The notes: a model not told the origin generated them from the sequence alone. Shown: positions 7,507 to 16,221, numbered from the stretch's first letter. The stretch: DNA of 35,335 bases from UBA9715 sp045614225 (GCA_045614225.1 JAZLCO010000044.1:1-35335); one strand, 5' to 3'. Made by a program: numbers and translations.

Positions 7507-8433
7507 CTACTTCACAGCGCTGAGCACACGCAATGCAGAAGGAACCACCGAGATGCTGTACGAATCTGCAATATGCGGTTCGCCGTCGATCTGACACGGT
7601 GGCCGCTTGTCGAACGACAGCTCAAGCGAAGAAGCCCGTTCGAAATGGATGCCCTTGAAGCCCACATGATGCGCGTTCTTCGCGCTCAGGAACTTGAATG
7701 TCGCAACCGGAATGCTCATGGGCGCCTCTGCATAGCAGATGTCGAGCACGCCATCGTCGACACGCGCTTCGGGGCAGATGCGGAAGCCACCGCCATAGGT
7801 CACGCCATTTTGCACAGCGAACATGAGCATGCGCCCCTCGATGGTGCGCTCCCCATCCAGAACGGCTTTGAACTCGTATTCCTCGAGATGATGCAGGAGG
7901 ATGTCCAAACCGCTCATCATGTAGAGAATCGTGCCCTGCTGACCAGTGCGCTCGCGCCTCACAACCGTGTCAAGCGCAATGGCGGCATCCAGGCCGAATG
8001 AAAGCGTCTCCGTGTAATACTCGCCATTGCAGCAACCTACGTCGACCAACTGCTCGCGCGCATCCAAGAACTGCACGACGGCATCGGGCACGCTTTCCGA
8101 CATGCCCAGCGTGCGCGCGTAGTCGTTGCCTGACCCAACCGGCACCAAACCGAACGACGGTCGCTTGTCGAATGGTAGGCGCATGAGTCCGTTGACAACC
8201 TCGTGCACGATGCCGTCGCCACCGAGCGCAATGACGGTGTCGTAGCGCTCCGACGAAGCCTCGGCAGCCAATTCGACCGCGTGACCTGCAAAGTCCGTCA
8301 TCGCGAGCGTTACCGCTTCATCCCCTACCCATTCGCACAAAAGATCGTGTGCAATTCGCGCCGCTTCGGCGCCATGTCCGCGTTGGGCTGCAGGATTTGC
8401 GATTAACAGCACGTTCCGATTCGAGGTCGCCAT
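7507..8433 (-). CDS. Diacylglycerol/lipid kinase family protein (YegS/DagK-like)
   Basis: This 308-residue protein has the DAGK catalytic layout: N-terminal LLIANPAAQRGHG, the nucleotide loop ALGGDGIVHEVVNGL (GGDGI replaces the common GGDGT), PVGSGNDYAR, and the C-terminal beta domain with GGGFRICPEARVDDGVLDI and QIDGE. Relatives phosphorylate diacylglycerol or related lipids using ATP at the inner membrane face. The precise lipid cannot be told. GGAG lies six bases before the ATG at 8433, so that start is preferred over an ATG ten codons upstream. It converges with the ydcF-like gene. Confidence 0.9.
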   Translation of the reverse strand: MATSNRNVLLIANPAAQRGHGAEAARIAHDLLCEWVGDEAVTLAMTDFAGHAVELAAEASSERYDTVIALGGDGIVHEVVNGLMRLPFDKRPSFGLVPVGSGNDYARTLGMSESVPDAVVQFLDAREQLVDVGCCNGEYYTETLSFGLDAAIALDTVVRRERTGQQGTILYMMSGLDILLHHLEEYEFKAVLDGERTIEGRMLMFAVQNGVTYGGGFRICPEARVDDGVLDICYAEAPMSIPVATFKFLSAKNAHHVGFKGIHFERASSLELSFDKRPPCQIDGEPHIADSYSISVVPSALRVLSAVK

Positions 8434-8464
8434 GTTTCGCTCCGATGCATGATTTGCGTTCAAT

Positions 8465-8552
8465 AAGGACAGACCCTTTTTAACACAAAACGAGAACCAG
8501 TTGAACGACCGAGACCATCTGCGAGTTTATGTGATAAAAAGGGACTGTCTTT
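8465..8552. repeat. Imperfect long inverted repeat (GACAGnCCCTTTTT type)
   Basis: A left arm with GACAGACCCTTTTTAACAC (8468-8486) and a right arm with GTGATAAAAAGGGACTGTC (8531-8549) are complementary apart from two mismatches, with 44 bp between them. The element fills the gap between the divergent lipid kinase and methyltransferase genes. It may be a decayed miniature repeat or paired terminators. Confidence 0.45.
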
Positions 8553-8603
8553 TTAACATGAAACGCAGGTGGACCACCTATCTGGGGAAGAGAGCCGCAC
8601 GTC

Positions 8604-9518
8604 ATGAGCTTACCCGAGTTCCTCGAACCGTTGCTTGCGCAGCAATATTCAGAAACCGACATCGAACGCATCTTGGAAGGATACCGCGCTCAGCGAAACG
8701 TGACGTTGCGTGCCAACACCCTATCCTCCTCGAAAGACGAAGTGGCAAGCGAACTTGATGGCGCAGGAATCGCATGGAGCGGAGTCGATTGGTACGCCGA
8801 CGCATTTGTCATCGAGAACGCACGTGAGCGACAGATATGGGATTTGCCCATCTACGAGGAAGGCAAGGTGTATCTGCAAAGCCTCTCGTCCATGCTGCCG
8901 CCGATCGTCCTCGAAGCACACGCGAACGAAGACGTACTCGACATGTGCGCTGCACCGGGCGGAAAGACTTCTCAGATTGCCGCTTTGACAGGCAACCGCG
9001 CTCATCTGACAGCATGCGAAATGCACGCACCACGCGCCGACAAGCTCGAACATAATCTGGCAAAACTCGGCGCTCGGAACGTTGTTGTCATGCGCACGGA
9101 TGCACGTCGGATGGACGAATTCTTCCGCTTCGACCGCATCTTGGTCGACGCGCCCTGCTCAGGCTCGGGCACGCTGAAACTCGACAACCCGAATGGGCTC
9201 GCGCGGTTCACGCCGAAGCTCATCGAGAAATCGAAGAAATCGCAGCGCGCACTCCTGTCCAAAGCGCTCACGCTCATGAAGCCGGGCAGCACGCTCGTGT
9301 ATTCGACATGCTCGATCCTCGAAGAGGAGAACGAGTCCATCGTGCGCGATTGCCTCTCGAAAGTGCGCCGTCAAGGCACGTTCGAGCTCAAGCCGCTGAC
9401 ATTTGCCGGTATCGAGACCATCCCAACGTTGCCGAGCACGCTCGTCGAAACGTTGACCGTATGCCCTACCGAGCTTTACGAGGGATTCTTCGTGGCGAGA
9501 ATCGAACGCACCGCCTGA
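8604..9518 (+). CDS. RNA m5C methyltransferase (RsmB/RsmF/NSUN family)
   Basis: The 304-residue product has the SAM-binding motif DMCAAPGGKTSQIA, the motif IV box DAPCSGSGT with one catalytic Cys, and the motif VI box YSTCS with the second Cys used for covalent catalysis and release. It lacks the NusB-like N-terminal domain of RsmB and the C-terminal extension of RsmF, so it is a compact member. The target is probably a cytosine in 16S rRNA, but this is a family inference. The start at 8604 has only GAGAG at slightly long distance. It is transcribed divergently from the lipid kinase. Confidence 0.9.
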   Translation: MSLPEFLEPLLAQQYSETDIERILEGYRAQRNVTLRANTLSSSKDEVASELDGAGIAWSGVDWYADAFVIENARERQIWDLPIYEEGKVYLQSLSSMLPPIVLEAHANEDVLDMCAAPGGKTSQIAALTGNRAHLTACEMHAPRADKLEHNLAKLGARNVVVMRTDARRMDEFFRFDRILVDAPCSGSGTLKLDNPNGLARFTPKLIEKSKKSQRALLSKALTLMKPGSTLVYSTCSILEEENESIVRDCLSKVRRQGTFELKPLTFAGIETIPTLPSTLVETLTVCPTELYEGFFVARIERTA

Positions 9519-9532
9519 TGATTTCGCGAAGC

Positions 9533-9563
9533 TTGCGTATTTATCGCCAAGTTCGGTCATAAT
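9533..9563 (+). promoter_or_regulatory. Possible leaderless promoter for the C39-like peptidase
   Basis: TTGCGT (9533-9538) and CATAAT (9558-9563) are 19 bp apart. The -10 box ends eight bases before the ATG at 9572 and there is no clear Shine-Dalgarno. Confidence 0.3.
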
Positions 9564-9571
9564 CTGCAGCG

Positions 9572-10996
9572 ATGTCATACGAGGACGACATAAGACGCGA
9601 AGAGGCGCGCAGGCGGCTCGAAGAACGCCGCAGGCGCAATGGCACAGCCGATGTCTCGCGCTCCACTCGCTCGCGCGATGCGCGCTCGAGCCGTACCCGC
9701 GATTCGAGCTCGGGACGCACGCGTGACACGTATTCCGATCGTCCACGTGCTTCGCGTGGTTCTTCAAGCTCGCGCACCACACGCCGTCAGCAAAACTCCG
9801 AAGCAAGCAATCACAGGAGTTCATCATCAACTCGAACACAACAGGTTCCTTCGCGGGCGGGAGGAGTCCTTTCGGCCATCGGCTCAGGCATATCAAAGCT
9901 TGGCGCAGCATTGTGGAACGCCTACCTGAACTTGGTCGAACGCTTCCAATGGAAAACAATCATCGCGACAGGCATTGTGTTCATCCTGCTTATAGTTCTC
10001 ATCGTTTCCGGCATCAGAGGATGCATCGCATCTGGTGGAAACAATGAATCCAGCGGAACGAGCGCTTCTCAAAGCGCCGCCGCAACATCCGCATCGGATT
10101 CTGCCGCTTCGGCTTCGGCGTCTTCCGAATCCTCGGCATCGTCGTCTTCTGCCTCGACGTCTTCCGCATCATCGGGTAGCACAGCGGTCAGCAACGCGAA
10201 GAACCCCGTCGATGCAATCAGGTTGTCAATACCGGAGATTGACGAAGCGGAAATCGACGAAACCACCCTCATCAACATTCTCGGCGATGAATACGCCAAC
10301 CAGCTCATCGCTCAAGCCGAATCGAACAATGATGCACATTGGATTGCATCGCATCCCGATGAGTACCTCGAAGACGGCACCATCGTACGTTACAAGATGC
10401 TAAGGCTTGCGGCGAAAGAGCCCGAGTCGATCCCGTTCGTGCGCGATTGGCCGACGAAGTATTGCGCCGATGAGCCCGACTACAACGAAGACCATGTCGA
10501 CGAAACGTCGAACGGCGTGCCGCTCCTGTATCAATGGGACAAGCGTTGGGGTTACACCGAGTACAGCTCGACCACATTCGCATTGACTGGATGCGCGCCC
10601 ACGACGATGGCCATGGTGTACCAAGCACGCACGGGCGACACGAGCAAGAGCCCTTATGACATGGGCGTGTACGCCATGGAAAGCGGATATGCCACCCAGT
10701 TTGACGGCACCGATGGCTCGTTGTTCACGTACGGAGCAGCTGGATTGGGGCTCACGGGCATGATAATCGACAACAATACCGCATCGCTGACGAGCGCTCT
10801 TGCGAACGGACAGCTCGTCGTCGTGAACGTTGGCCCGGGCGACTTCACCGACAGCGGCCACTACTTCGTTGCAACCGGCCTTGCACCTGATGGCAGCGTG
10901 ATGATCAACGACCCGTTCTCCGCTGTGCGCTCCAAGCAAACTTGGGATGCTGACACCATCTGCAGCCAAACGAAGATCATGTACGCCATTGCGTAA
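9572..10996 (+). CDS. Membrane-anchored C39-like cysteine peptidase
   Basis: The 474 residues comprise an Arg/Ser-rich cytoplasmic tail (1-100), one membrane segment (about 138-158, IIATGIVFILLIVLIVSGI), a Ser/Ala low-complexity linker (about 160-205) and an extracellular C-terminal domain. That domain matches Peptidase_C39_2: LLYQWDKRWG, then GCAPTTMAMVY with the likely catalytic Cys, GHYFVATG with His, and INDPFS with Asp. It probably cleaves or modifies wall or extracellular peptides; the substrate is unknown. No accessory transporter is present, so it is not a bacteriocin exporter. A strong terminator follows directly. Confidence 0.8.
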   Translation: MSYEDDIRREEARRRLEERRRRNGTADVSRSTRSRDARSSRTRDSSSGRTRDTYSDRPRASRGSSSSRTTRRQQNSEASNHRSSSSTRTQQVPSRAGGVLSAIGSGISKLGAALWNAYLNLVERFQWKTIIATGIVFILLIVLIVSGIRGCIASGGNNESSGTSASQSAAATSASDSAASASASSESSASSSSASTSSASSGSTAVSNAKNPVDAIRLSIPEIDEAEIDETTLINILGDEYANQLIAQAESNNDAHWIASHPDEYLEDGTIVRYKMLRLAAKEPESIPFVRDWPTKYCADEPDYNEDHVDETSNGVPLLYQWDKRWGYTEYSSTTFALTGCAPTTMAMVYQARTGDTSKSPYDMGVYAMESGYATQFDGTDGSLFTYGAAGLGLTGMIIDNNTASLTSALANGQLVVVNVGPGDFTDSGHYFVATGLAPDGSVMINDPFSAVRSKQTWDADTICSQTKIMYAIA

Positions 10997-11011
10997 ACCG
11001 CAAGCATGAAA

Positions 11012-11032
11012 AACGCCCCGAGTTGGGGCGTT
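11012..11032. terminator. Terminator after the C39-like gene
   Basis: AACGCCCC (11012-11019) pairs perfectly with GGGGCGTT (11025-11032) around GAGTT. The palindrome serves the plus-strand peptidase gene and would also have terminated the minus-strand tRNA before the element inserted. Confidence 0.75.
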
Positions 11033-11040
11033 AACTGTCT

Positions 11041-11085
11041 TGGTGGGCCCAGCAGGACTCGAACCTGCAACCAAGGGATTATGAG
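11041..11085. repeat. Left attachment site (45-bp direct repeat, tRNA 3' part)
   Basis: The 45 bases starting TGGTGGGCCC and ending ATTATGAG are identical to 28911-28955. They hold the complement of the CCA end, T-arm, variable region and 3' anticodon stem and loop of a tRNA on the minus strand. After 11085 the sequence diverges, so this copy is not a functional tRNA. Confidence 0.93.
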
Positions 11086-11165
11086 GGCGATAGAGGCAAC
11101 TACTACTAGGTACAAAAACATCGGTTTACGTCGCGTTTTACCGTTAAGTAGCTTCAAGTGGATAT

Positions 11166-11202
11166 GTGCAAATACGGGTGCATTTGCACACGATTTGCAC
11201 AC
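11166..11202. repeat. Integrase arm-type repeats, left end
   Basis: ATTTGCACAC occurs at 11182-11191 and 11193-11202, an 11-bp period, and the inverted partial copy GTGCAAAT is at 11166-11173. A similar pair lies inside the right end (28822-28842). Apart from these sites, 11086-11357 shows no convincing gene. Confidence 0.55.
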
Positions 11203-11357
11203 GGCAATCGGGAGTCGTATGGGTCAGCCTGTGGCTCCCGATTTGTTCTATCAACACAGCCCCCAATCTCCCCTTGTCGTTTATATCCAACAAGGTGGCA
11301 GCTCCGCTCCCTTATGCTTCCAGATGCAAGCTCAGCCGCAACTGGAAGGATGGAAAC

Positions 11358-11603
11358 ATGTTCGAGTATTGCACGACGAGGGAGCGGGAACTGTCGCCGG
11401 TGATATGCATTGACCTGCTCGTGGACCTTCGGTCCGACATAGAGGGCGTGTCCCGGATCCTGCGGGCAGTGGCCTATGAGGTCCCCAGTCCCGAACTGGA
11501 GCAAATGTTGGTTTGCTCCGGCGTCCTGGGTTGTGCAGCGGAGGCCATTGAGGCCATTAAGGAATACCTGATGGCCGAGGCGGGAATAGGAGTATGCGTA
11601 TAA
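11358..11603 (+). CDS. Small hypothetical protein
   Basis: This 81-residue acidic protein begins MFEYCTTRERELSPV and has a mostly helical, Leu/Ala/Glu-rich composition (LRSDIEGVSRILRAVAYEV, AAEAIEAIKEYLMAE). The ATG at 11358 follows AAGGATGGAAAC, a reasonable ribosome site. The longer open frame upstream has poor composition and runs over the arm-type repeats. I do not recognise a family. It is the first gene inside the left end of the element and converges with the DUF4268 gene. Confidence 0.5.
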   Translation: MFEYCTTRERELSPVICIDLLVDLRSDIEGVSRILRAVAYEVPSPELEQMLVCSGVLGCAAEAIEAIKEYLMAEAGIGVCV

Positions 11604-11655
11604 GGTGTTGGTCATTGCTCAGTTTTATCGAGATGCCTCTCTGTCAAAGCTGGCT

Positions 11656-12588
11656 TTAGAGCCCTATCTCTGCAACCACTTCCCTTATCTTTGATACGAC
11701 TTCCAACTGCCATGCTATGTACTCATCCCAGCTATCTTCGTTGCCGGTTATCTTGCAGTTCTCCCTATAGAACCTCAAACCGGAAGCGACTTCGCCCTCG
11801 ATTGCAACCGGTTCCACGCCTGTCCTCTCTGCAAAGAGGTCCTTGTTTTCTTCTGCGATTTTCCCCAGCTGCTTGTCCCGGGGAATGTAGAGATACGCTC
11901 CGATCCTCATCTCATCATCGGAAAGGTTCAGGCCGAAATGGAAGGATGACGACCCTGCGGCTAGATTGGTGAAGTTTCGGGGCTTCGGCATACGCGGACT
12001 GAAGATCTTGGCGTATTCCTGATGCTCCTTGACATACTCGACGTAGCGCGTCCAGTACTTAAGATAGGTCTTCTTGATGTCGCTAACGTCGGCGGTGTTT
12101 CTCGTCGCCTTCGCCCAATCGTTCGGCCTCTCGACAATTCTAAACATAGGGGCGGGAAGCGAATCTCCAATCTTGATTGCATCGATTTCTATCAGGAAGA
12201 AACCGAGGTCGACATCGGTGTGTTCGTTGAGCCACTCTATTACCTTCTGGTGTTCTTCACGAGCCCTCTTCACGATCCAGATGGCATACGAAGCGTTGGT
12301 TCCAGCGGCGTATGTAAGCAGCTTTCCAAGGTGGTCATGGTTCGTGTCTTCAAGCTGGTTCTCAATCACAACAGCCCGATCGCTGCCGACCTCCCTTGCG
12401 AGGATGTCTACCGTGAACGACCCGACGCTGCTTTCCGGCTGCGGATCCTCTAGTTCAATTCCAATGCTGTCCGCAAGAAGGCCAAGACCCTCGTTGGTCG
12501 CGAGCCACCTAGTAAAGTCGTTGGCCTCATGTGGCCAGATCTCCCTGAGATCGACTTTCTCAATCTTGCCGATGTTTGCCATCATCAT
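11656..12588 (-). CDS. DUF4268 protein with PD-(D/E)XK-like N-terminal domain
   Basis: The 310-residue protein has an N-terminal nuclease-like region with SFTVDILAREVGSDRAVVIE and the following NQLEDTNHDHLGKLLTYAAG (about residues 55-100), where Asp and Glu-Asn-Gln match the degenerate PD-(D/E)XK pattern seen in DUF4268 proteins. The C-terminal half is the DUF4268 domain. Such genes are found in defence and restriction-modification islands; a DNA-cleaving role is inferred, not shown. ATG 12588 follows AGGGGAAGA; two further ATG codons come directly after it. Its start overlaps the stop of an upstream gene remnant (12585-12704) in an ATGA arrangement, which shows that it once followed another gene in an operon. 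Confidence 0.75.
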   Translation of the reverse strand: MMMANIGKIEKVDLREIWPHEANDFTRWLATNEGLGLLADSIGIELEDPQPESSVGSFTVDILAREVGSDRAVVIENQLEDTNHDHLGKLLTYAAGTNASYAIWIVKRAREEHQKVIEWLNEHTDVDLGFFLIEIDAIKIGDSLPAPMFRIVERPNDWAKATRNTADVSDIKKTYLKYWTRYVEYVKEHQEYAKIFSPRMPKPRNFTNLAAGSSSFHFGLNLSDDEMRIGAYLYIPRDKQLGKIAEENKDLFAERTGVEPVAIEGEVASGLRFYRENCKITGNEDSWDEYIAWQLEVVSKIREVVAEIGL

Positions 12589-12704
12589 TCTTCCCCTTTC
12601 GTCTTCTCCGCGTACAGCTTGAGTAGGCGCGCCACGATTGTCTTCTTGTCGCAATCAAAGTTGACTGCGTAAATGGCTTCTGGCAATTCGCAATCGCATC
12701 TCTG
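12585..12704 (-). pseudogene. C-terminal remnant of an upstream gene, probably the DNA methyltransferase
   Basis: An open stretch of 39 codons without a start ends exactly at the DUF4268 start (TGA inside ATGATGATG). It encodes ELPEAIYAVNFDCDKKTIVA followed by RLLKLYAEKTKGEE. This resembles the extreme C-terminus of MmeI-like/class I DNA methyltransferases, where a short AxYxxxxF segment precedes an IVxxLLxLYxxxT helix. I infer that it is the tail of the same gene whose head is at 15957-16142. It has an in-frame stop directly upstream (12705-12707). Confidence 0.5.
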
Positions 12705-12750
12705 TCACACTAGGCTCATGATTGACCAAACAAAGTATGCACCATTGTGT

Positions 12751-15700
12751 CTACACGTGCTTTCTTTTACATCTAGCACATCCACTGCCGCGTAATAGGT
12801 TGCCAGGAAATGCTTTCCATTCTCGTCCACATGTCGCACATCTGCATAGCACTCGCGTACTCGAATTAATGTAATCGCTACACACAATGATGTTGCTGTC
12901 AATCTGTTTCAGCTCATCAACGAACTGCTCTGGACTTTTCTTTTGTTTCAGTGCTCCTCTCTTCTTGGCGCATTCGGGACACCCTTGGCCAGCTAACAAC
13001 TTACTTGGGGATACCAGCCATTCGTTGCCACATTGGGAGCATCGGCACCTTATTTTCGTATGACTAGTTGAGTATTCTTCCAATGGCACGATTGCTGGGT
13101 TTATCTGAGCTAGCTCCTGTTTAAACTTTTCGGGCTTCTTTCTTTTGGTAATCCTGCGTCCGTTGTTTGCGCAATTTGGGCATCCGTATTTTTGCCTGAG
13201 AAGACTCCCTGGATGCACTGACCACTCGTGCCCGCACTTTTGACACTTGCAACTGATCTTCGTGTTGGCGTTAATGTATTCACCGATTATTTCTACGAAA
13301 GGATGCCTTCTTGATAGCTCCGCTTTATACGCATTTTCACCCCGAATTGGTTGTTTATCGCTTTTAGTAATACCGCGACATTTGGTGCAGCAGACTGCGT
13401 TGTGGCGGGTACGGCTGTCGATTCTTTGCTTCCATTCTCTCCCGCATTTAGAACATGTCCACCAGACCGCAAGGCCAGAACGGTAAGTCACGCTATCTGG
13501 CGTCAAGTCGCCGTTCTTCGTAGGATGCCATTCCGCTGCCAACTTGGGGTATTTCTCTGAAAGTGTTGGTGTGCCGTTCTCAATCTTATTCAGCGTCCGG
13601 GTTGCGTTGCCGCGTTTCGCACCACATTTCTGGCATCCATAACCGTAACGCGTTCTAGAGGAAATGCACGCCTCCCATTCACGGCCACAGGCTTGACATA
13701 GCCACCAAACTTTCTTATTTGATGTGACCATCACATCCCGCGGTGTTAAATCGCCGTTCTTGGCCGGATGCCACTCCCTTGCAATCTGCGGATTCTTTGT
13801 TGCTAGATCATTGAATCCAACCAACAATCTTTGGTTCGCGCAATAAGGGCATCCTCTTCCTTTGCTTCTTGCAACTATTCTTGTTTGCCATTCTCCATGG
13901 CATACGGGGCACAACCACCACGCTTTCTTGCCAGAGCCAGCTGGAACATTTTCTGGCAGCAAATCACCGTTTTTGGTCGGGTGCCACTCTGCTGCAAGTT
14001 CCGGATTTGCTTCCTGAAGGCTGTTTTCGTGAATGAAGGCGTTGTACTGCGCCAAGATTGCCGACTGATCTCTATCCACAGAGACATCAAGGGTTTTGCC
14101 AAGATACCCGAGAAGCTCTCCAATGCAGTGATCCAAATCGGTATTTGAGAGATTGCGCCTTTGAATTGTTATTGAGGTTGACGTCGGCTCTAGACCAGCC
14201 TCGCGAATCCTATATAGAGAAATTCCGTTTGCTAAACAAAGCAAATCCTTCTCGTCATCAGCAACACCGTATTTTCGGTTTAAGCCATGGTAATAGAACC
14301 CATCGTATTCAATCGCCGTGCAAATGGAAGGAATATAGATGTCGATTTCGAAGCCAAAGTCTTGATTGCGACCTTCGGCATCAGGAAACGCTTGTTTAAG
14401 ATAGAACAGAACTGCCTGCTCAGGAAATGACGTATGGACATAGTAACTACATTCAGGACAGCTCATGCGATTAATGCGGCTATCCGGCGACGCATACCAT
14501 TCGTTGCCGCACCTTGAGCACTTCCACCAGTACTTCTTATCAGATCGGGGGAGAACATCCGAAGGGGTCAGGTCCCCGTTCTTGGTCGGATGCCATTCAT
14601 TGGCCACCTCCGGATACCTAGTTGCCAAGTCGTTAAAGCCCGGCTTCACTCTCTTTCCCGCGCAGAACGGACATCCAGCACCATTGGCTCTATCGGCAAT
14701 AACGGCGTCGTAGTCGCCGCCGCAAGTCGGGCACTTCCACCAAACCTTCCTGTTCGAGCCAAAAGAAACATCTCGAAATGTTAATTCGCCGTTCTTGACC
14801 GGATGCCACTCTACCGCAAGCTGAGGATTGGTGGTTCCAAGATCGTTGAACCCAACTTTTATCTTCTTGGCGATTGGGCCACAACATGGACACTTTGCCC
14901 CAGACTTTGTCCTCTTGTTTATTACTGCCTGATACTCGAATCCGCACCTTGAACAGAGCCACCATACTTTCTTGTTCGAGCCCCAAGTGACATCAGAGGG
15001 TAGTAAACCGTCGTTTTTAGTTGGATGCCATTCTGCTGCAAGCTCTGGATACATACTTGCCATGTCATTGTATCCAGGCAATATTTTTTTATTTGAGCAG
15101 TAAGGGCACCCTCTTCCTCCGGGACCCCTCTTTGCCACAGAGGCTTCCCATTCGTGCCCCTCCTTGCAAAGCCACCAAATCTTTTTATGTGTACCACACG
15201 TCACGTCAGAGGGGGTTAGGTCCCCGTTCTTGGTCGGATGCCATTCTCTGGCAACTTCCGGATACCTAGTTGCCAAATCGTTGAAGCCTGCCTTGACTCT
15301 ATGGCCTGTGCAATATGGGCACCCAGTTCCATTAGTTCTGTTTGCAATAACAGCCTCATAGTCACCGCCGCAAGTCGGGCACTTCCACCAAACCTTCCTG
15401 TTCGAGCCGCATGTGACATCAGAAGGGGTTAGGTCCCCGTTCTTGGTCGGATGCCACTCGTTTGCCAACGCTGGACAATTTGTGGTTAGATCGTTGTATC
15501 CAGGCTTTACCTTTGTCCCTGCACAGTAAGGACATCCGGTTCCTCTTACCCTGGCTGCGACGACGGCATCGTAATCGCTTCCACAGGCTGGGCACTTCCA
15601 CCAAACCTTCTTGTTCGAGCCACATGTGACGCAAGAAGGAGCCAGCCCTCCGTTCTTGGTCGGATGCCACTCCCCGGCTATCTCTGGGCGCTTGGTGGCT

Positions 15701-15945
15701 AAATCGTTAAAGCCCGCTTTGACTCTTCTGCCAAGGCAATACGGGCACCCAGTTCCATAAACTCTGTTTCCGATAGAAGCATCGTAGTCGTTGCCGCAGA
15801 CGGGGCATTTCCACCATGCTTTCTTTTTCAAACCACACGTTACATCCGCGGGAGTGAGGTCGCCGTTTTTAGTCGGATGCCACTCTCTGGCCAATTCCGG
15901 GTACTTTTCGGCCAAGCTGCTTGCATGCTGATTCGCTTTTTTCAT
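12751..15945 (-). CDS. Zinc-ribbon repeat (DUF4379) protein with embedded PD-(D/E)XK nuclease domain
   Basis: This 1064-residue protein has seven N-terminal repeats of about 71 residues. Each reads roughly P-x-x-A-x-EWHPTKNGDLTPxDV, then GSNKKVWWKCPxCG, then GCPYC, and is followed by NDLA. Around residues 505-590 there is a different domain, SFPEQAVLFYLKQAFPD then FEIDIYIP and AIEYDGFYYHG, the pattern of Vsr/DUF559-type endonucleases. Three more EWHP repeats follow, then three shorter C-terminal zinc ribbons (ISCKCQKCGHEW type). Zinc ribbons probably bind DNA and the core may cut it. ATG 15945 is preferred over an upstream TTG. The DNA of several repeats is nearly identical, so copy number may vary. 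GC content is lower than in neighbouring genes. Confidence 0.85.
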   Translation of the reverse strand: MKKANQHASSLAEKYPELAREWHPTKNGDLTPADVTCGLKKKAWWKCPVCGNDYDASIGNRVYGTGCPYCLGRRVKAGFNDLATKRPEIAGEWHPTKNGGLAPSCVTCGSNKKVWWKCPACGSDYDAVVAARVRGTGCPYCAGTKVKPGYNDLTTNCPALANEWHPTKNGDLTPSDVTCGSNRKVWWKCPTCGGDYEAVIANRTNGTGCPYCTGHRVKAGFNDLATRYPEVAREWHPTKNGDLTPSDVTCGTHKKIWWLCKEGHEWEASVAKRGPGGRGCPYCSNKKILPGYNDMASMYPELAAEWHPTKNDGLLPSDVTWGSNKKVWWLCSRCGFEYQAVINKRTKSGAKCPCCGPIAKKIKVGFNDLGTTNPQLAVEWHPVKNGELTFRDVSFGSNRKVWWKCPTCGGDYDAVIADRANGAGCPFCAGKRVKPGFNDLATRYPEVANEWHPTKNGDLTPSDVLPRSDKKYWWKCSRCGNEWYASPDSRINRMSCPECSYYVHTSFPEQAVLFYLKQAFPDAEGRNQDFGFEIDIYIPSICTAIEYDGFYYHGLNRKYGVADDEKDLLCLANGISLYRIREAGLEPTSTSITIQRRNLSNTDLDHCIGELLGYLGKTLDVSVDRDQSAILAQYNAFIHENSLQEANPELAAEWHPTKNGDLLPENVPAGSGKKAWWLCPVCHGEWQTRIVARSKGRGCPYCANQRLLVGFNDLATKNPQIAREWHPAKNGDLTPRDVMVTSNKKVWWLCQACGREWEACISSRTRYGYGCQKCGAKRGNATRTLNKIENGTPTLSEKYPKLAAEWHPTKNGDLTPDSVTYRSGLAVWWTCSKCGREWKQRIDSRTRHNAVCCTKCRGITKSDKQPIRGENAYKAELSRRHPFVEIIGEYINANTKISCKCQKCGHEWSVHPGSLLRQKYGCPNCANNGRRITKRKKPEKFKQELAQINPAIVPLEEYSTSHTKIRCRCSQCGNEWLVSPSKLLAGQGCPECAKKRGALKQKKSPEQFVDELKQIDSNIIVCSDYINSSTRVLCRCATCGREWKAFPGNLLRGSGCARCKRKHV

Positions 15946-15956
15946 CTCAGCTGCTT

Positions 15957-16142
15957 TCAACAAAGGTTAACCGACTGCACCTTGCGCTCGAAGTCGAGCA
16001 CGTGGGTCGGGTTGGCGATGCCCAGCACGTTCTGGCACAGCTCGATCCAGAAGCTGTTGGACTCGCGTTGCTCGTTGCCCTCGGCGGCCTTCCATCGTTC
16101 GACGAACTGCTTGGCGGCCTTCTTCTGCTCGGTTGGTGTCAT
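15957..16142 (-). pseudogene. N-terminal remnant of an MmeI-like DNA methyltransferase
   Basis: The ORF starts MTPTEQKKAAKQFVERW and continues through a SFWIELCQNVLGI segment to VLDFERKV, the N-terminal domain of large type IIL-like (MmeI-family) class I DNA methyltransferases of about 900 or more residues. It then runs into a few foreign codons and stops after 61 residues. AGGCGGG precedes the ATG at 16142; an alternative ATG at 16166 lies inside a palindromic operator. The zinc-ribbon nuclease gene starts only 11 bp after the stop, on the same strand. This is a gene head without its catalytic domain. Confidence 0.65.
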
Positions 16143-16164
16143 GGCACAACCCGCCTGTCTGATC

Positions 16165-16221
16165 ATGGTTGAACCTACGAGACGATTCTAAGCCATCAGG
16201 CGCCTGCCATGGTGCAACCAT
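16165..16221 (-). promoter_or_regulatory. Promoter region of the methyltransferase remnant with two palindromic operators
   Basis: ATGGTTGAACC (16165-16175) and the full 13-mer ATGGTGCAACCAT (16209-16221) flank a minus-strand TAGAAT box. The arrangement TAGAAT, 10-20 bases, AGGTTCAACCATG is shared with the XRE regulator gene at 18860. The element's own repressor may bind here. Confidence 0.45.

Noticed and set aside
7402..8001. 199-residue plus-strand open frame opposite the lipid kinase
   Set aside because: It is antisense to conserved DAGK motifs and runs through the convergent hairpin.
11041..11110. A second functional tRNA gene at the left boundary
   Set aside because: Only the 3' 45 bases match; the remaining sequence cannot form D, anticodon or acceptor stems, so it is an attachment remnant.
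12751..15963. The tandem repeats as a CRISPR array
   Set aside because: The repeats are about 213-222 bp, in frame, and encode zinc-ribbon modules of one protein.
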